This document shows, piece by piece, positions 35,888 to 45,613 of a DNA stretch of 64,000 bases. The notes beneath the pieces are model-generated. The model made no database searches, was not told the DNA's origin, and was given only the letters and a program-made list of their open reading frames with translations. Origin of the DNA: Pelagibacterales bacterium SAG-MED19 (GTDB taxonomy: Bacteria; Pseudomonadota; Alphaproteobacteria; Pelagibacterales; Pelagibacteraceae); assembly GCA_014654035.1 (NCBI GenBank), contig JACWDQ010000003.1:40635-104634 (forward strand), in the 5' to 3' direction. The translations under genes and the position numbers were made by a program. How positions within the stretch are numbered: the first letter of the stretch is position 1; each line of letters starts with the position of its first letter.

Positions 35888-36448
35888 CTAAATTTTTTTT
35901 ATATATTCCAAATTCCGAGTATCAATTACAACCTCATCTCCTGCTTCAATAAATGGAGGGACTTGAATATTTAAACCATTACTTAAAACAGCAGGTTTGT
36001 ATGATGATGAAACTGTTTGTCCTTTTAATGCTGCATCTGTGCTCTCTATTTTACATGTTACTTGGTTTGGTAAATCTATTGAAATAGCTGATTCATTATA
36101 AAAACTAATTGTTACCTCTAAGTTTTCTGTAAGTAATTTTCCTCTTTCACCAACTAAATCTTTTTTAATTTCAATTTGCTCAAATGATTTTGGTTCCATA
36201 AAGAAATAATTATTTTCATCTTCATATAAAAAATTATATTTTGTCTCATCCAATGAAGCTTTCTCTACAGTTTCACTTGATCTAAATCTTTCATTTAATT
36301 TTGTATTTTTATTTACACTTTTCATTTCAACTTGTGCAAAAGCCCCACCTTTACCTGGTTTTACATGCTGGGTCTTAAGCACTTGCCACAAATCATTTTT
36401 ATGCTCCAATAACATTCCTACTCTAATTTCACCTGCATTAATTTTCAT
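35888..36448 (-). CDS. efp: Translation elongation factor P
   Basis: 186 residues, three beta-barrel domains. KPGKGGAFAQVEMK places the modifiable lysine at K33, as in EF-P forms that carry beta-lysyl-lysine; no modifying enzymes are visible in the window. The C-terminal GDEVVIDTRNLEYIKKI is the normal end. EF-P frees ribosomes stalled at proline runs. Overlaps thiE by 4 bases. Confidence 0.96.
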   Translation of the reverse strand: MKINAGEIRVGMLLEHKNDLWQVLKTQHVKPGKGGAFAQVEMKSVNKNTKLNERFRSSETVEKASLDETKYNFLYEDENNYFFMEPKSFEQIEIKKDLVGERGKLLTENLEVTISFYNESAISIDLPNQVTCKIESTDAALKGQTVSSSYKPAVLSNGLNIQVPPFIEAGDEVVIDTRNLEYIKKI

Positions 36449-37059
36449 TTTAATTTTTTAATTGCTTCTGTTGGTTTAAGTTTTTTATTATTCCAAATGT
36501 AGCCTGAGATAGCTAAAAAGTTAGCTTTATTCAATAAAAGTTTTTTATAATTATTAGAATTTATACCACCAATAACGACAATGGGAGTTTTTGTTATCTT
36601 TTTTATCTTTTTTAATAAATTTAAGTTAGCCCTAAATTTAGTTTTTTTAGTTTTTGAAGAGTAAAATGCACCAAAAGCTAAATAATCAGCTTTATTTTCT
36701 TCAGCTATTTTTGCTAGTCTAATAGAATTATGGCACGTTATACCAATTATTTTGTTTTTAAAAATCTTTCTCGCTTTTAATATACTCATATCTTTTTGTC
36801 CCAAATGACATCCGTCAGTATTTAGTTTTTTAGCAAGTAAAACATCGTCATTAATCAAAAATTTTGTTTGATATCTTTTACATATTTTTTTAACTTTTTT
36901 TCCAATAATAATTTTTTTTTTAAAAGAATCATTTTTTAACCTAAGTTGAAAAAAACTTACTTTTTTTGATTTTAAAACTGCAGCTAAATGTTTATAAAAA
37001 TATTTTGTTATCTTATTTGGAGAGATTAAATAAATAAACTTTTTTTTATTAAATCTCAA
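36445..37059 (-). CDS. thiE: Thiamine-phosphate synthase
   Basis: 204 residues, TIM barrel. FFQLRLK, LINDD, DGCHLGQKDM, GITCHN, FGAFYSSKTKK and IVVIGGINSNN follow the ThiE order. The enzyme joins HMP-pyrophosphate and thiazole phosphate. Together with thiD further on it gives the last steps of thiamine synthesis; the window has no thiC. SAR11 strains are known to need HMP from outside. No TPP riboswitch is seen ahead of it; the gene is inside an operon after fba and overlaps that gene by 11 bases. Confidence 0.85.
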   Translation of the reverse strand: MRFNKKKFIYLISPNKITKYFYKHLAAVLKSKKVSFFQLRLKNDSFKKKIIIGKKVKKICKRYQTKFLINDDVLLAKKLNTDGCHLGQKDMSILKARKIFKNKIIGITCHNSIRLAKIAEENKADYLAFGAFYSSKTKKTKFRANLNLLKKIKKITKTPIVVIGGINSNNYKKLLLNKANFLAISGYIWNNKKLKPTEAIKKLK

Positions 37060-38056
37060 TTTCTTTAGACCATTTTCCTTGAGCGGCCAGTGTATTCATT
37101 TTTGCTCTATGATTGAATACTTTTTGAGTGCCTTCAATGTTTTGAGTATCTTTTGACCAAAATTTAAGGGCACTTTGTTGAAGAGCTCGTCCATAAGAAT
37201 AACTCATTATAAAATTTGTATTATTTAATTTATTAATCAAGTTAAGATTTTCTGTTGCCTCAATTTCTGATTGTCCACCTGATAAAAAGGCAATACCAGG
37301 TACCTCTGATGGAACAGAATTCTTTAAACATTTCAAAGTCATTTTTGCAATTTCCTCATTTGAAATTTTATCTTTAGATTTGTTCCCAGCTAAAATCATA
37401 TTAGGTTTTAATATTATGCCTTTTAAATCAACTTTGTGCAAAATAAGTTCTTCAAAACATTTTTTTATCACCTCAGAAGTTTTTTCATAACAATCTTTTG
37501 CTGAATGATCACCGTCCATTAACACCTCTGGTTCAACAATTGGAACCATTCCACATTCTTGCACTAATGCTGAGTATCGAGCTAATGCATGTGCATTAGA
37601 TTGAATTGATAGTTTACTTGGGTAATCTTTAGATATGCTGTAAACACCTCGCCATTTAGTAAACTTAGCACCTAGTTTTTTATATTCTATTAACCTATCT
37701 CTAAGACCATCCAGACCCTCAGTAATTTTTTCATCAGGTGAACCTGCTAAAACCTTTGCGCCAGTATCAACTTTTATACCTGGATGAGATCCCATACTTG
37801 AAATTAATTCTGGAATTTTATTTTTTTTTGAGGACGTTTGTTTTATTGTTTCATCATATAAAATTACTCCTCCAATATAATTACTCATTCCTGAAGCACT
37901 AAAAAGAGTTTCTCTAAACAATAATCGATTTTCAGGAGTTGATGGGACACTGACACTTTCTAGTCTTTTAGTCATTGTACCCGTACTTTCATCAGCGGCT
38001 AAAATACCTTTTCCATTACCAAGAATTTGAAGAGCTATATTATTTAGTTCAGACAT
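37049..38056 (-). CDS. fbaB: Fructose-bisphosphate aldolase, class I
   Basis: 335 residues. GKGILAADESTGTMTKRL is the class I start, KWRGVYSI a conserved Lys region and KGIILKPNMILAG contains the Schiff-base lysine; FLSGGQSEIEATENL is the phosphate-binding loop. This form is of the eukaryote-like class I family, metal-free. It cleaves or forms fructose-1,6-bisphosphate. Within a tkt-gap-pgk-fba operon it would serve gluconeogenesis and sugar supply for the surface glycan as well as glycolysis. Start overlaps the pgk stop by 8 bases. Confidence 0.95.
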   Translation of the reverse strand: MSELNNIALQILGNGKGILAADESTGTMTKRLESVSVPSTPENRLLFRETLFSASGMSNYIGGVILYDETIKQTSSKKNKIPELISSMGSHPGIKVDTGAKVLAGSPDEKITEGLDGLRDRLIEYKKLGAKFTKWRGVYSISKDYPSKLSIQSNAHALARYSALVQECGMVPIVEPEVLMDGDHSAKDCYEKTSEVIKKCFEELILHKVDLKGIILKPNMILAGNKSKDKISNEEIAKMTLKCLKNSVPSEVPGIAFLSGGQSEIEATENLNLINKLNNTNFIMSYSYGRALQQSALKFWSKDTQNIEGTQKVFNHRAKMNTLAAQGKWSKEIEI

Positions 38057-39236
38057 ATTTATTTAAAGCACTTATACCAGGAAGTTCTTTTCCTTCAAGG
38101 TATTCTAAAAATGCTCCACCAGCAGTTGAAACAAAATTGAAATTATTAATTTCTTCAATTTGATTCAAAACAGCTATCGTATCTCCTCCTCCCGCAATAG
38201 AATAAACACGATTATTTTTATTTTTTTCAATGATTTTTTTTGCAATTTCAAAGCTGCCATTTGCAAAATTTGGATTTTCAAAATAACCAGCTGGCCCATT
38301 CCATAAAACTGTCTCACTAGTTTCAATAATATATTTGATTTTTTCTATTGTTTTTGGTCCAATGTCTAAAATTAAATCGTCATTTAATATTTCATTGAGA
38401 TTTTTAATTTCTGATTTATCCTCTAAATTTTTTCCTACCATCACATCTTCTGGATAAAAAATAGAGCATGAATACTTTTTTGAAATTTTGAAAATATCCT
38501 CTATTATCACGTCACAATCATCCTCTTTAATTGATTTTCCTATTGGATTACCTTTAAAGCTCAAAATATTATTTGCCATTCCTCCAACAATAATAATGTT
38601 ATTAAACTTTGGTATTAAATTTTTTATTATACCAATTTTTGTTGAAATTTTTGATCCTCCAATTATGCAAGTAATTGGTTTTTTGATTTCAGTAGTAACT
38701 TTTTTTAGTGCATTAACCTCTGTTTCTAGTTGTAAACCAGCAAAAGATGGTAAAAATTCTGTAATTTTACTAACAGAGGCATGAGATCTATGTGAACAGG
38801 AAAAAGCATCATTAACAAATATATCTGCGAGTTTTGCTAAATGTTTAGAAAAATTAATGTCATTTTTTTCCTCCTCCTCGTAGAATCTTATATTTTCTAA
38901 AAAAATCACTTTTTCTTCAGGATCTTTAAATAAATCTTCTTTTTTAATTTTAAAGATATCTTCTTTAATCAAATTAATTTTAAGGTTAATTTTTTTCTCT
39001 AGATTTTCACAAATTGGCTTTAAAGAAAGATCTTCAATTCTTTTGCCTTTTGGTCTACCCACATGTGAAATAATTAATATTTTAGATTTTTTTTCTAGTA
39101 AGAAATTTATAATAGGTAATATTTTATCAATTCTTGTTTGGTCTGTAATTACTCTATTTTTAAGAGGAACATTTAAATCTAATCTTAATAAAACTTTTTT
39201 GTCTATTAAATTTTTTTGATTTCTTATATATTTCAT
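38049..39236 (-). CDS. pgk: Phosphoglycerate kinase
   Basis: 395 residues, full length. LLRLDLNVPLKN and ISHVGRPKG form the 3-phosphoglycerate site, NDAFSCSHRSHAS the basic patch, CIIGGSKISTKIGIIKNL and VLWNGPAGYFENP the nucleotide domain, and SIAGGGDTIAVL the hinge-helix loop. It transfers phosphate between 1,3-bisphosphoglycerate and ADP. The stop overlaps fba and the start abuts gap at a single base, so all are co-translated. Confidence 0.97.
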   Translation of the reverse strand: MKYIRNQKNLIDKKVLLRLDLNVPLKNRVITDQTRIDKILPIINFLLEKKSKILIISHVGRPKGKRIEDLSLKPICENLEKKINLKINLIKEDIFKIKKEDLFKDPEEKVIFLENIRFYEEEEKNDINFSKHLAKLADIFVNDAFSCSHRSHASVSKITEFLPSFAGLQLETEVNALKKVTTEIKKPITCIIGGSKISTKIGIIKNLIPKFNNIIIVGGMANNILSFKGNPIGKSIKEDDCDVIIEDIFKISKKYSCSIFYPEDVMVGKNLEDKSEIKNLNEILNDDLILDIGPKTIEKIKYIIETSETVLWNGPAGYFENPNFANGSFEIAKKIIEKNKNNRVYSIAGGGDTIAVLNQIEEINNFNFVSTAGGAFLEYLEGKELPGISALNKYV

Positions 39237-40240
39237 TAAGAAATTTTATGAAGGTGTTCTGCTATATCACACATTCTGTTCGAGAAACCCCACTCATTAT
39301 CATACCATGCTGAAATTTTACCCATATTTTTTCCAACAACATTAGTTAAAGTTGTATCGACTATCGATGAAGCAGGATTATGATTAAAATCAATAGATAC
39401 AAGTTTTTCTTGAGTTGTCTCTAAAACTTTTATTTTTTGTTTTTTACTAAAATCCTGAAACGCTGAATTAATTTTTTCAATACTTAAATCTTTTTTGGTA
39501 CAAAAAACTAATTCAACCAAAGAGACGTTTGGTGTTGGTACTCTCATTGCTATTCCTTCTAACTTACCTTTAAGAGAAGGTATAATTTCACCTATAGCTT
39601 TTGATGCACCAGTAGAGGTTGGTACTATTGATTGACTTGCCGATCTAGCCCTTCGTGGGTCTTTATGTGAGTTATCTAAAATTCTCTGGTCGCTAGTAAA
39701 TGCGTGTATTGTAGTCATGAAAGCTTTTTCAATTTCAAAATTTTTATTTAAAACATGAGCTACTGGCGCAAGACAGTTAGTTGTACATGATGCAGCCGAA
39801 ATAATATCATCCTCTTTTTTTAAATCTGCTTCATTAACTCCAAATACAATTGTTTTATCTGCATTTTTACAAGGTGCAGAAACAATAACTTTTTTTGCAC
39901 CATTTTTTAAATGAGGTAGCAGTTTATCCTTAGAATTAAATTTTCCTGTGCATTCAAAAACATAGTCAACATCAAATTTCTTCCAATTAATGTTATCTAA
40001 ATCTGTTTCTTGACTAAAAGAAATTTTATTTTTGTTTATGACTAAATGATTGCTATCGAAATCTACTTCTGCATTAAATTTTCCATGTATAGAGTCGTAT
40101 TTTAAAAGATTGGAACAGGCTTCAGAACTGGACCTGTTGTTAATATGTTTTATTTCAATATTGTTATTATTTTCAATGATTGATCTAAGGATCATTCTTC
40201 CTATTCTTCCCATTCCATTGATACCAACTTTAATTTTCAT
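39236..40240 (-). CDS. gap: Glyceraldehyde-3-phosphate dehydrogenase
   Basis: 334 residues. [14 protein letters not shown] is the dinucleotide loop, [12 protein letters not shown] has the catalytic Cys152, and [20 protein letters not shown] the catalytic His. In the cofactor-specificity strand the usual Asn-Asp is Asn34-Asn35 (KHINNRSSS), so the Asp that holds the NAD adenine ribose is missing; NADP or dual use is possible. The C-terminal [12 protein letters not shown] is normal. It overlaps tkt by 4 bases. Confidence 0.96.
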   Translation of the reverse strand: MKIKVGINGMGRIGRMILRSIIENNNNIEIKHINNRSSSEACSNLLKYDSIHGKFNAEVDFDSNHLVINKNKISFSQETDLDNINWKKFDVDYVFECTGKFNSKDKLLPHLKNGAKKVIVSAPCKNADKTIVFGVNEADLKKEDDIISAASCTTNCLAPVAHVLNKNFEIEKAFMTTIHAFTSDQRILDNSHKDPRRARSASQSIVPTSTGASKAIGEIIPSLKGKLEGIAMRVPTPNVSLVELVFCTKKDLSIEKINSAFQDFSKKQKIKVLETTQEKLVSIDFNHNPASSIVDTTLTNVVGKNMGKISAWYDNEWGFSNRMCDIAEHLHKIS

Positions 40241-42180
40241 AATTTTTCTTTTATCCTTTTAATTATACTTTTTGAAGTTAAGTTAAAATAGTCGTAAATC
40301 TCTTTATAAGGTGCACTTTTTCCAAAATCATCAATTCCAAAATTTAATCCGCTGGTTCCAGTGTATTTCTTCCAGTAATTAGTTTCAGAGGCTTCAATGG
40401 ATACAACTAGTTCAGTCTCAGTTAAAATTTTATTTTTATAGTTTTCATTTTGTTGGTCAAATAATTCCTGGCAAGGCATTGAAATTACCTTAGAATAAAT
40501 ATTCTCTATGGCTAATTTATGACAAATATCGCAAGCTAAACTAGTTTCAGACCCAGACGATATTATTGTTACACTTATGTTTTCCCCACTCCTTAAAACT
40601 TCGTACGCGCCTGCAGATGACTCGTTTTTGGATGAGTCTTTAGCTCTTATAGGATTAATTCCTTGTCTAGTTAAAGCTAAAACACTAGGTGTATCTTTAT
40701 TTTCGATGGCTAACTGCCAACACTCAAAAGTTTCTATTAAATCTGAAGGTCTAAATACATTTAAATTTGGAATTGATCTTAAGCTAGCTAATTGTTCTAT
40801 TGGCTGATGAGTAGGGCCATCTTCTCCCAGACCAATAGAGTCGTGTGTGAAAATATAAATAACTCTTTGTTTCATCATGGCAGCCAATCTAATTGAGGGT
40901 TTACAATAATCACTAAATATTAAGAAAGTACCTCCATAAGGAATAAGATCACTATGTAATGCTATACCATTCATGATTCCGCACATTGCATGCTCTCTAA
41001 CTCCATAGTGAATGTAATTTCCAGAAAAATTACCTGGTTTAATTATTTTATGATTTTTAGTTTTTGTATTATTTGAACCAGCCAAGTCAGCTGAACCCCC
41101 AATTAAATTTGGTAATTTAGACACAATATCTAAAAACATTTCAGAAGTTTTTCTTGTTGCAAAGGGTTTTAAGTCTTTAAGATAATTTTTCTTAATCTTT
41201 TCAATCGAGCTACTTAAAAGTTTAAGAGTGTTCTTATTTGAAATTATCTTTTTAAATTTATTATCATGTTTAGAAGCTTTTTTACTAGCTTCATCTCCAA
41301 TTTTTTTCCATTCATCTAATAAATTTTTTGGAATTTGAAAAGGCTCATGCTTCCAGTTTAATTTTTTTCTGACTAATTTTACCTCATCTTCACCTAAAGG
41401 ACTTCCGTGAGATGATGCTTTACCACTTTTATTTGGCGAACCAAAACCAATCGTTGTTTTGCAAGAAATAACTATAGGTTTTTTTGAATTTTGAGCTTTT
41501 TTTAGGGCCTTTGATATTTCATTGAAATTATGACCATTAATTTTCAAATAATTCCAACCATAACTTTTAAATCTTTTTTCATGATCGTCAGAAACTGCTA
41601 AGCTAGTAGGGCCATCAATAGAAATATGATTATTATCAAAAAGTAAAATAAGATTCTTAAGTTTTAAATGTCCAGCAAGACTTAAAGCCTCATGGCTTAT
41701 TCCTTCCATTAAGCAACCATCACCAGCCAAAACATAAGTTTTGTGATTTATTTTTTTTTTCCCATTTTTTTTTTTTAAAATTTCTTCTGATATCGCAAAG
41801 CCGACTGCATTTGATATTCCTTGCCCAAGAGGTCCTGTGGTAGTTTCTATTCCAGTATTTGGATGATATTCTGGATGACCAGCACAAATAGAATTTAACT
41901 GTCTAAAATTTTTTATATCTTTTAAAGAAATACTTTTATAGCCCGTTAAATGTAGGAGAGAGTAAAGCAACATAGACCCATGTCCAGCTGAAAGAACGAA
42001 CCTATCTCTATTTATCCAGCTAGGATTTTTTGGATTGAAATTCAAAAAATCTTTGAAAAGAACTGTCACCACATCTGCCATACCCATGGGCATACCAGGA
42101 TGTCCTGAATTAGCTTTTTGAACTGCATCAATGGACAAAAATCTAATACAATTAGCTAATTCTTTATATTGTTTGCTCAA
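40237..42180 (-). CDS. tkt: Transketolase
   Basis: 647 residues. [20 protein letters not shown] opens the family; [13 protein letters not shown] begins the thiamine diphosphate motif and ends in [19 protein letters not shown] and [17 protein letters not shown] are the Pyr-domain signatures. It moves two-carbon units between ketoses and aldoses, with thiamine diphosphate and Mg. First gene of the long leftward operon; the 55-base gap to the divergent coiled-coil gene must hold promoters for both. In an organism short of oxidative pentose genes it supplies pentoses and, with the transaldolase-like gene, interconverts sugars. Confidence 0.97.
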   Translation of the reverse strand: MSKQYKELANCIRFLSIDAVQKANSGHPGMPMGMADVVTVLFKDFLNFNPKNPSWINRDRFVLSAGHGSMLLYSLLHLTGYKSISLKDIKNFRQLNSICAGHPEYHPNTGIETTTGPLGQGISNAVGFAISEEILKKKNGKKKINHKTYVLAGDGCLMEGISHEALSLAGHLKLKNLILLFDNNHISIDGPTSLAVSDDHEKRFKSYGWNYLKINGHNFNEISKALKKAQNSKKPIVISCKTTIGFGSPNKSGKASSHGSPLGEDEVKLVRKKLNWKHEPFQIPKNLLDEWKKIGDEASKKASKHDNKFKKIISNKNTLKLLSSSIEKIKKNYLKDLKPFATRKTSEMFLDIVSKLPNLIGGSADLAGSNNTKTKNHKIIKPGNFSGNYIHYGVREHAMCGIMNGIALHSDLIPYGGTFLIFSDYCKPSIRLAAMMKQRVIYIFTHDSIGLGEDGPTHQPIEQLASLRSIPNLNVFRPSDLIETFECWQLAIENKDTPSVLALTRQGINPIRAKDSSKNESSAGAYEVLRSGENISVTIISSGSETSLACDICHKLAIENIYSKVISMPCQELFDQQNENYKNKILTETELVVSIEASETNYWKKYTGTSGLNFGIDDFGKSAPYKEIYDYFNLTSKSIIKRIKEKL

Positions 42181-42235
42181 AAAATTATCCTGTCTAGACT
42201 AAGAAGATTCTATTTAATAATATAATCATATATAT

Positions 42236-42559
42236 ATGAATTCTGTGATCGAAAAAGAAAAAAAACTAAATTTGGCGTTAACAAAATTAAAAAACTTAAA
42301 TTTTAAAAACCCAGATATTAAAAAGAACATCGAGAATTTGAGCATTCAAAAAAATCAATTAGAAATTGAAAAACAAGAATTAGAGGAAAGATATAAAAGT
42401 TTAACTGATGATTACAATGATTTAAGTAAAAAATTGGGTGAATTTCAAAATCAGGAAAAAATAGAGAAAAAAAAACAAACAGAATTTTCAGAGAAAATTG
42501 ATGAATTAAATCAAGAAACAGATACTTTGTTGGATGAAATTGATAAATGGCAAACGTAA
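42236..42559 (+). CDS. Small coiled-coil protein ahead of ZapA (DUF4164-like)
   Basis: 107 residues, almost all charged helix with heptad-like spacing (LEIEKQELEERYKSLTDDYN and following). No enzyme motif. In alphaproteobacteria a short coiled-coil gene of this kind (DUF4164) commonly stands between tkt and zapA. The stop overlaps zapA by 13 bases. A cell-division link is inferred from the neighbour only. Confidence 0.65.
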   Translation: MNSVIEKEKKLNLALTKLKNLNFKNPDIKKNIENLSIQKNQLEIEKQELEERYKSLTDDYNDLSKKLGEFQNQEKIEKKKQTEFSEKIDELNQETDTLLDEIDKWQT

Positions 42560-42990
42560 GTATTAAATTTAATGGAAAAGAATTTCTTTTGTCTTGTGAA
42601 GATGGACAGGAAGAGCATTTAGAAGATCTGTTGATTCAAATAAATCAAAAATTTAATAATCTTAAAAATGATCTTGGAAATCTAGGTGAAAATAAACTTT
42701 TACTTATAACTGCTGTAAAAGTTATGGATGAGTACTATGAAACTAAAAAAAAGGTTGAGCAAAAAAAGGACGAATTAAAAAACCTCTCTAATAAATTTAA
42801 AGAACTAAAATCCTTAATTTATGAATATAGAGATAAAAAAGAAATGGAAATAAAGGAGTTGAACGAAAATCATTTAAAACTCAAAAATGAAATTGATGAA
42901 AATCAAAAAAATTATGAAAAACTAATTGATGAAGCTGCTAACGAAATTTCAAGTTTTGTTGAAAAAGCAAACTTAGAGAACCTATCTTAA
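42547..42990 (+). CDS. zapA: Cell division protein ZapA
   Basis: 147 residues. The N-terminal ZapA fold is seen in VSIKFNGKEFLLSCEDGQEE and ENKLLLITAVKVMDEYYE, followed by a long coiled coil to the end, longer than in Escherichia coli. ZapA bundles FtsZ filaments at midcell. Start overlaps the coiled-coil gene and fthC follows after 7 bases. Many alphaproteobacteria have 6S RNA between zapA and fthC; here there is no room for it. Confidence 0.85.
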   Translation: MANVSIKFNGKEFLLSCEDGQEEHLEDLLIQINQKFNNLKNDLGNLGENKLLLITAVKVMDEYYETKKKVEQKKDELKNLSNKFKELKSLIYEYRDKKEMEIKELNENHLKLKNEIDENQKNYEKLIDEAANEISSFVEKANLENLS

Positions 42991-42997
42991 AACACTT

Positions 42998-43543
42998 GTG
43001 AATAAATCTGCAATAAGAAAAAGAATATTAAAAATCAGAAAACAAAATAGCTATAAAAATTTAGAAATTAATTATAAAAATTTATTAAAAATTTTAAAAA
43101 AGGAAAAAATTTCAGGTAAAAAACTAGGAGGATATTATCCTTATAATTTTGAGGTTGATGATATTAAAATTTTAAAAAAACTTGAAAAACAAAAATATCA
43201 AATTTCACTTCCAAAAATTAGAAAAAATTTTAAAATGGATTTTTTTAGTTGGAACCCAAAAGATCCATTAATAATAAACGAATTAGGAATACCCGAACCA
43301 ATTACAAATAAAATTGAATATCCAGATATTTTATTGGTACCCATGGTAGCTTTTGATGAAAAATTAAATAGATTAGGTTATGGTGGTGGATTTTATGATA
43401 GATATATTAGTAAATTAAAAATAAGGAAAAAAATATTATTAGTGGGTTTAGCTTTTTCATTTCAAAAAGTAAAAAAATTATCAACTAATAAGCATGATAT
43501 GAAACTCGATTATATTTTAACTGAAAAAAATTTATCAAAATGA
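42998..43543 (+). CDS. fthC: 5-formyltetrahydrofolate cyclo-ligase
   Basis: 181 residues, GTG start. SAIRKRILKIRKQ is the basic N-terminal helix, GYYPYNFEVDDIKIL the substrate loop, and GYGGGFYDRYISKL the folate/ATP signature; MVAFDEKLNRLGYGGG is typical. It turns 5-formyl-THF into methenyl-THF using ATP. The stop overlaps the next gene by 4 bases. Confidence 0.93.
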   Translation: MNKSAIRKRILKIRKQNSYKNLEINYKNLLKILKKEKISGKKLGGYYPYNFEVDDIKILKKLEKQKYQISLPKIRKNFKMDFFSWNPKDPLIINELGIPEPITNKIEYPDILLVPMVAFDEKLNRLGYGGGFYDRYISKLKIRKKILLVGLAFSFQKVKKLSTNKHDMKLDYILTEKNLSK

Positions 43544-44343
43544 AAGTTTTATTTTTAGGTGATGTTATTGGAAATCCTGGTTGTTTAAAAATAAAAGATA
43601 ATCTTCCTGATCAAATTTTAAAAAAAAAGATAGATTTTGTAATTGTAAATGGCGAAAATGCAGCTGAGTCAGGAGTAGGTTTAACAAAGGAAATTTGTGA
43701 TGATCTTTTCGAATGTGGGGTAAATGTAATTACTACAGGTAATCATGTTTGGGATCAAAAAGAGATCATGAAACATATTGATAATGAAAATAGACTATTA
43801 AGACCTCATAATTTATTTGAGCCATCACCAGGTAAAGGATTTGAGATTTACACAACAAAGAATAATTTAAAAATTGGTGTTCTGAACTTGATGGGAAATG
43901 TATTTATGAAAAAATGTGAAAACGTTTTTTTATCTGCTCAAAATTTTTTAAAAAAATATAATCTCAAAAAAGATTTTGATTTTCTAATAGTTGATTTTCA
44001 TGGAGAAATTACAAGTGAAAAAAATGCTATGGGACATTTTTTTGATGGTAAAGCAACCCTAGTGATTGGCACTCACACACATGTTCCAACTAATGATGCT
44101 AGAGTCTTAAAAAATGGTACAGGATATCAAACTGATGCTGGAATGTGTGGTGATTATAATTCAGTAATTGGAATGGATAAAGAAAACTCATTAAAAAGAT
44201 TTTTAAAAGAAGACTCCATTAAACTTTTTCCTGCTTCTGGAGATGTAACATTGAGTGGAGCAATTGTTGATTGTAATTTGGAAACTGGTCTAGCTAATAA
44301 TGTTGAAAGTTTTATATTTGATGGTCAACTAAAAAATAGTTAG
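43540..44343 (+). CDS. YmdB-type metallophosphoesterase
   Basis: 267 residues. FLGDVIGNPG (first Asp ligand), NGENAAESGVGLT (Asn-Glu), TTGNHVWDQKEI and IGTHTHVPT (His ligands) reproduce the TIGR00282/YmdB family, a two-metal phosphodiesterase which in Bacillus cleaves 2',3'-cyclic nucleotides. Cellular substrate in this group is unknown. It lies between fthC and yebC in an order common to alphaproteobacteria. Confidence 0.9.
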   Translation: MKVLFLGDVIGNPGCLKIKDNLPDQILKKKIDFVIVNGENAAESGVGLTKEICDDLFECGVNVITTGNHVWDQKEIMKHIDNENRLLRPHNLFEPSPGKGFEIYTTKNNLKIGVLNLMGNVFMKKCENVFLSAQNFLKKYNLKKDFDFLIVDFHGEITSEKNAMGHFFDGKATLVIGTHTHVPTNDARVLKNGTGYQTDAGMCGDYNSVIGMDKENSLKRFLKEDSIKLFPASGDVTLSGAIVDCNLETGLANNVESFIFDGQLKNS

Positions 44344-44350
44344 TATTGAT

Positions 44351-45073
44351 ATGGCTGGACACTCGCATTGGGCAGGAATTAAACATAAAAAAGGTAAAGC
44401 TGACAAACAAAGGTCTAAAATTTTTTCAAAATTATCCAAAGAAATTACTGTTGCAGCGAAGCTTGGAGATAAAGATCCTGCAATGAACCCAAGATTAAGG
44501 TCTGCAATACAAGCAGCAAGATCTGCAAATATGCCTAAAGATAATATTGAAAGAGCTATTGATAAATCATCTGTAAACACAGAATTAAATTTTGAAAATT
44601 TAAGGTACGAAGGTTTTGGACCAGACAAAGTAGCAGTAATAGTAGAAACTCTTACTGATAATAAAAATAGAACGGCATCAAATATAAGAACTATTTTTCA
44701 AAAAGCAGGTGGAAATCTTGGAACCCAAGGCTCTGCGTCTCATAATTTTAATCAGCTTGGAATAATTAAAATTGATAAAAAAGAAATTTCGGATGAGCGT
44801 ATTTTTGAACTAGCAATTGAAGCAGGTGCAGACGAGTGTAAAACAAATAATAGTTTTCATGAAATACAATGTTCTATAGATGAATTATATAATGTTAAAA
44901 AAGAATTAGAGAAAGAAATCACAAATTTTATTTCAACAGAGATTGAATGGATACCGCTGAATAAGGTAAAAATTTTGAAGGAGAGAAATGAGGATTTGAT
45001 TAATTTTTTTGAATCATTAGAAGAAGACGATGATATTCAAAATGTTTTTTCAAACGCTCAATTTACAGATTAA
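44351..45073 (+). CDS. yebC: YebC/PmpR family protein
   Basis: 240 residues. AGHSHWAGIKHKKGKADKQR is the near-invariant N-terminus, followed by SKLSKEITVAAKLG and NMPKDNIERAIDK. Three-domain family, recently tied both to transcription control and to ribosomes stalled at proline stretches. The next gene starts 3 bases after the stop. Confidence 0.96.
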   Translation: MAGHSHWAGIKHKKGKADKQRSKIFSKLSKEITVAAKLGDKDPAMNPRLRSAIQAARSANMPKDNIERAIDKSSVNTELNFENLRYEGFGPDKVAVIVETLTDNKNRTASNIRTIFQKAGGNLGTQGSASHNFNQLGIIKIDKKEISDERIFELAIEAGADECKTNNSFHEIQCSIDELYNVKKELEKEITNFISTEIEWIPLNKVKILKERNEDLINFFESLEEDDDIQNVFSNAQFTD

Positions 45074-45076
45074 TTT

Positions 45077-45571
45077 ATGTTAATTATTGGTATAGACCCT
45101 GGAATATCTGGATCAATTTGTTTTTTTGATGAAGGCAAAATTATTGATGTAATTGAAATGCCAACAATGACAGAAGGTAAAAAGAACAAAAGACAGGTAA
45201 ATGGAGCTCAGGTCTATAATGAAATTTATGAAAGAATTAAAAAAAAAGAGAGAGATAAAGTTAGAGTTATTATTGAGCAGGTTTCTGCAATGCCAGGCCA
45301 AGGTGTAACCAGCATGTTTAATTTTGGACAATCTTTTGGGATTTTAAAAGGTATTTGTGCTGCGATGCAATTATCTGTACATTTTGTTAGACCTGCTAAA
45401 TGGAAAAAATATTTTAATCTTATAAATTCCGAAAAAGATGCAAGTAGAACAAGAGCAATTGAGGTTTTTCCTTATTTTTCATCTCAATTATCCAAAAAAA
45501 AAGACTCTAACAAGGCTGATGCTATTTTAATATCGAGTTTTTATTATGAAACTTACAAAATAGGCGATTAG
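45077..45571 (+). CDS. RuvC-like Holliday junction nuclease (short, phage-like)
   Basis: 164 residues, RNase H fold. D7 in IGIDPGISG, E67 in VIIEQVSAMPGQG and D148 in NKADAILIS, with D143 nearby, are plausible metal ligands. The AMPGQG-x-TSMFNFGQ stretch and the absence of Asp three before D148 are more like phage-type and small RuvC proteins than the classical enzyme (DxxD). It stands exactly where ruvC stands in alphaproteobacteria (between yebC and tolQ), but ruvA and ruvB, normally next, are missing. It may be a replacement resolvase working without RuvAB branch migration. Confidence 0.8.
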   Translation: MLIIGIDPGISGSICFFDEGKIIDVIEMPTMTEGKKNKRQVNGAQVYNEIYERIKKKERDKVRVIIEQVSAMPGQGVTSMFNFGQSFGILKGICAAMQLSVHFVRPAKWKKYFNLINSEKDASRTRAIEVFPYFSSQLSKKKDSNKADAILISSFYYETYKIGD

Positions 45572-45578
45572 CAATTGG

Positions 45579-45613
45579 ACATTTAAGACAAAATCATGAC
45601 ACATTTAAGTGTG
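45579..45613 (+). repeat. Direct repeat and small hairpin before tolQ
   Basis: ACATTTAAG occurs at 45579-45587 and again at 45601-45609, 22 bases apart. The second copy lies within CACAT-TTAA-GTGTG (45600-45613), a 5-base stem next to the tolQ ribosome site AGAAGG. Spacing of two helical turns could suit a regulator; the hairpin could affect translation. Function unknown. Confidence 0.4.

Noticed and set aside
42988-43000. 6S RNA between zapA and fthC
   Set aside because: The genes are only 7 bases apart, leaving no room for the RNA at its usual alphaproteobacterial site.
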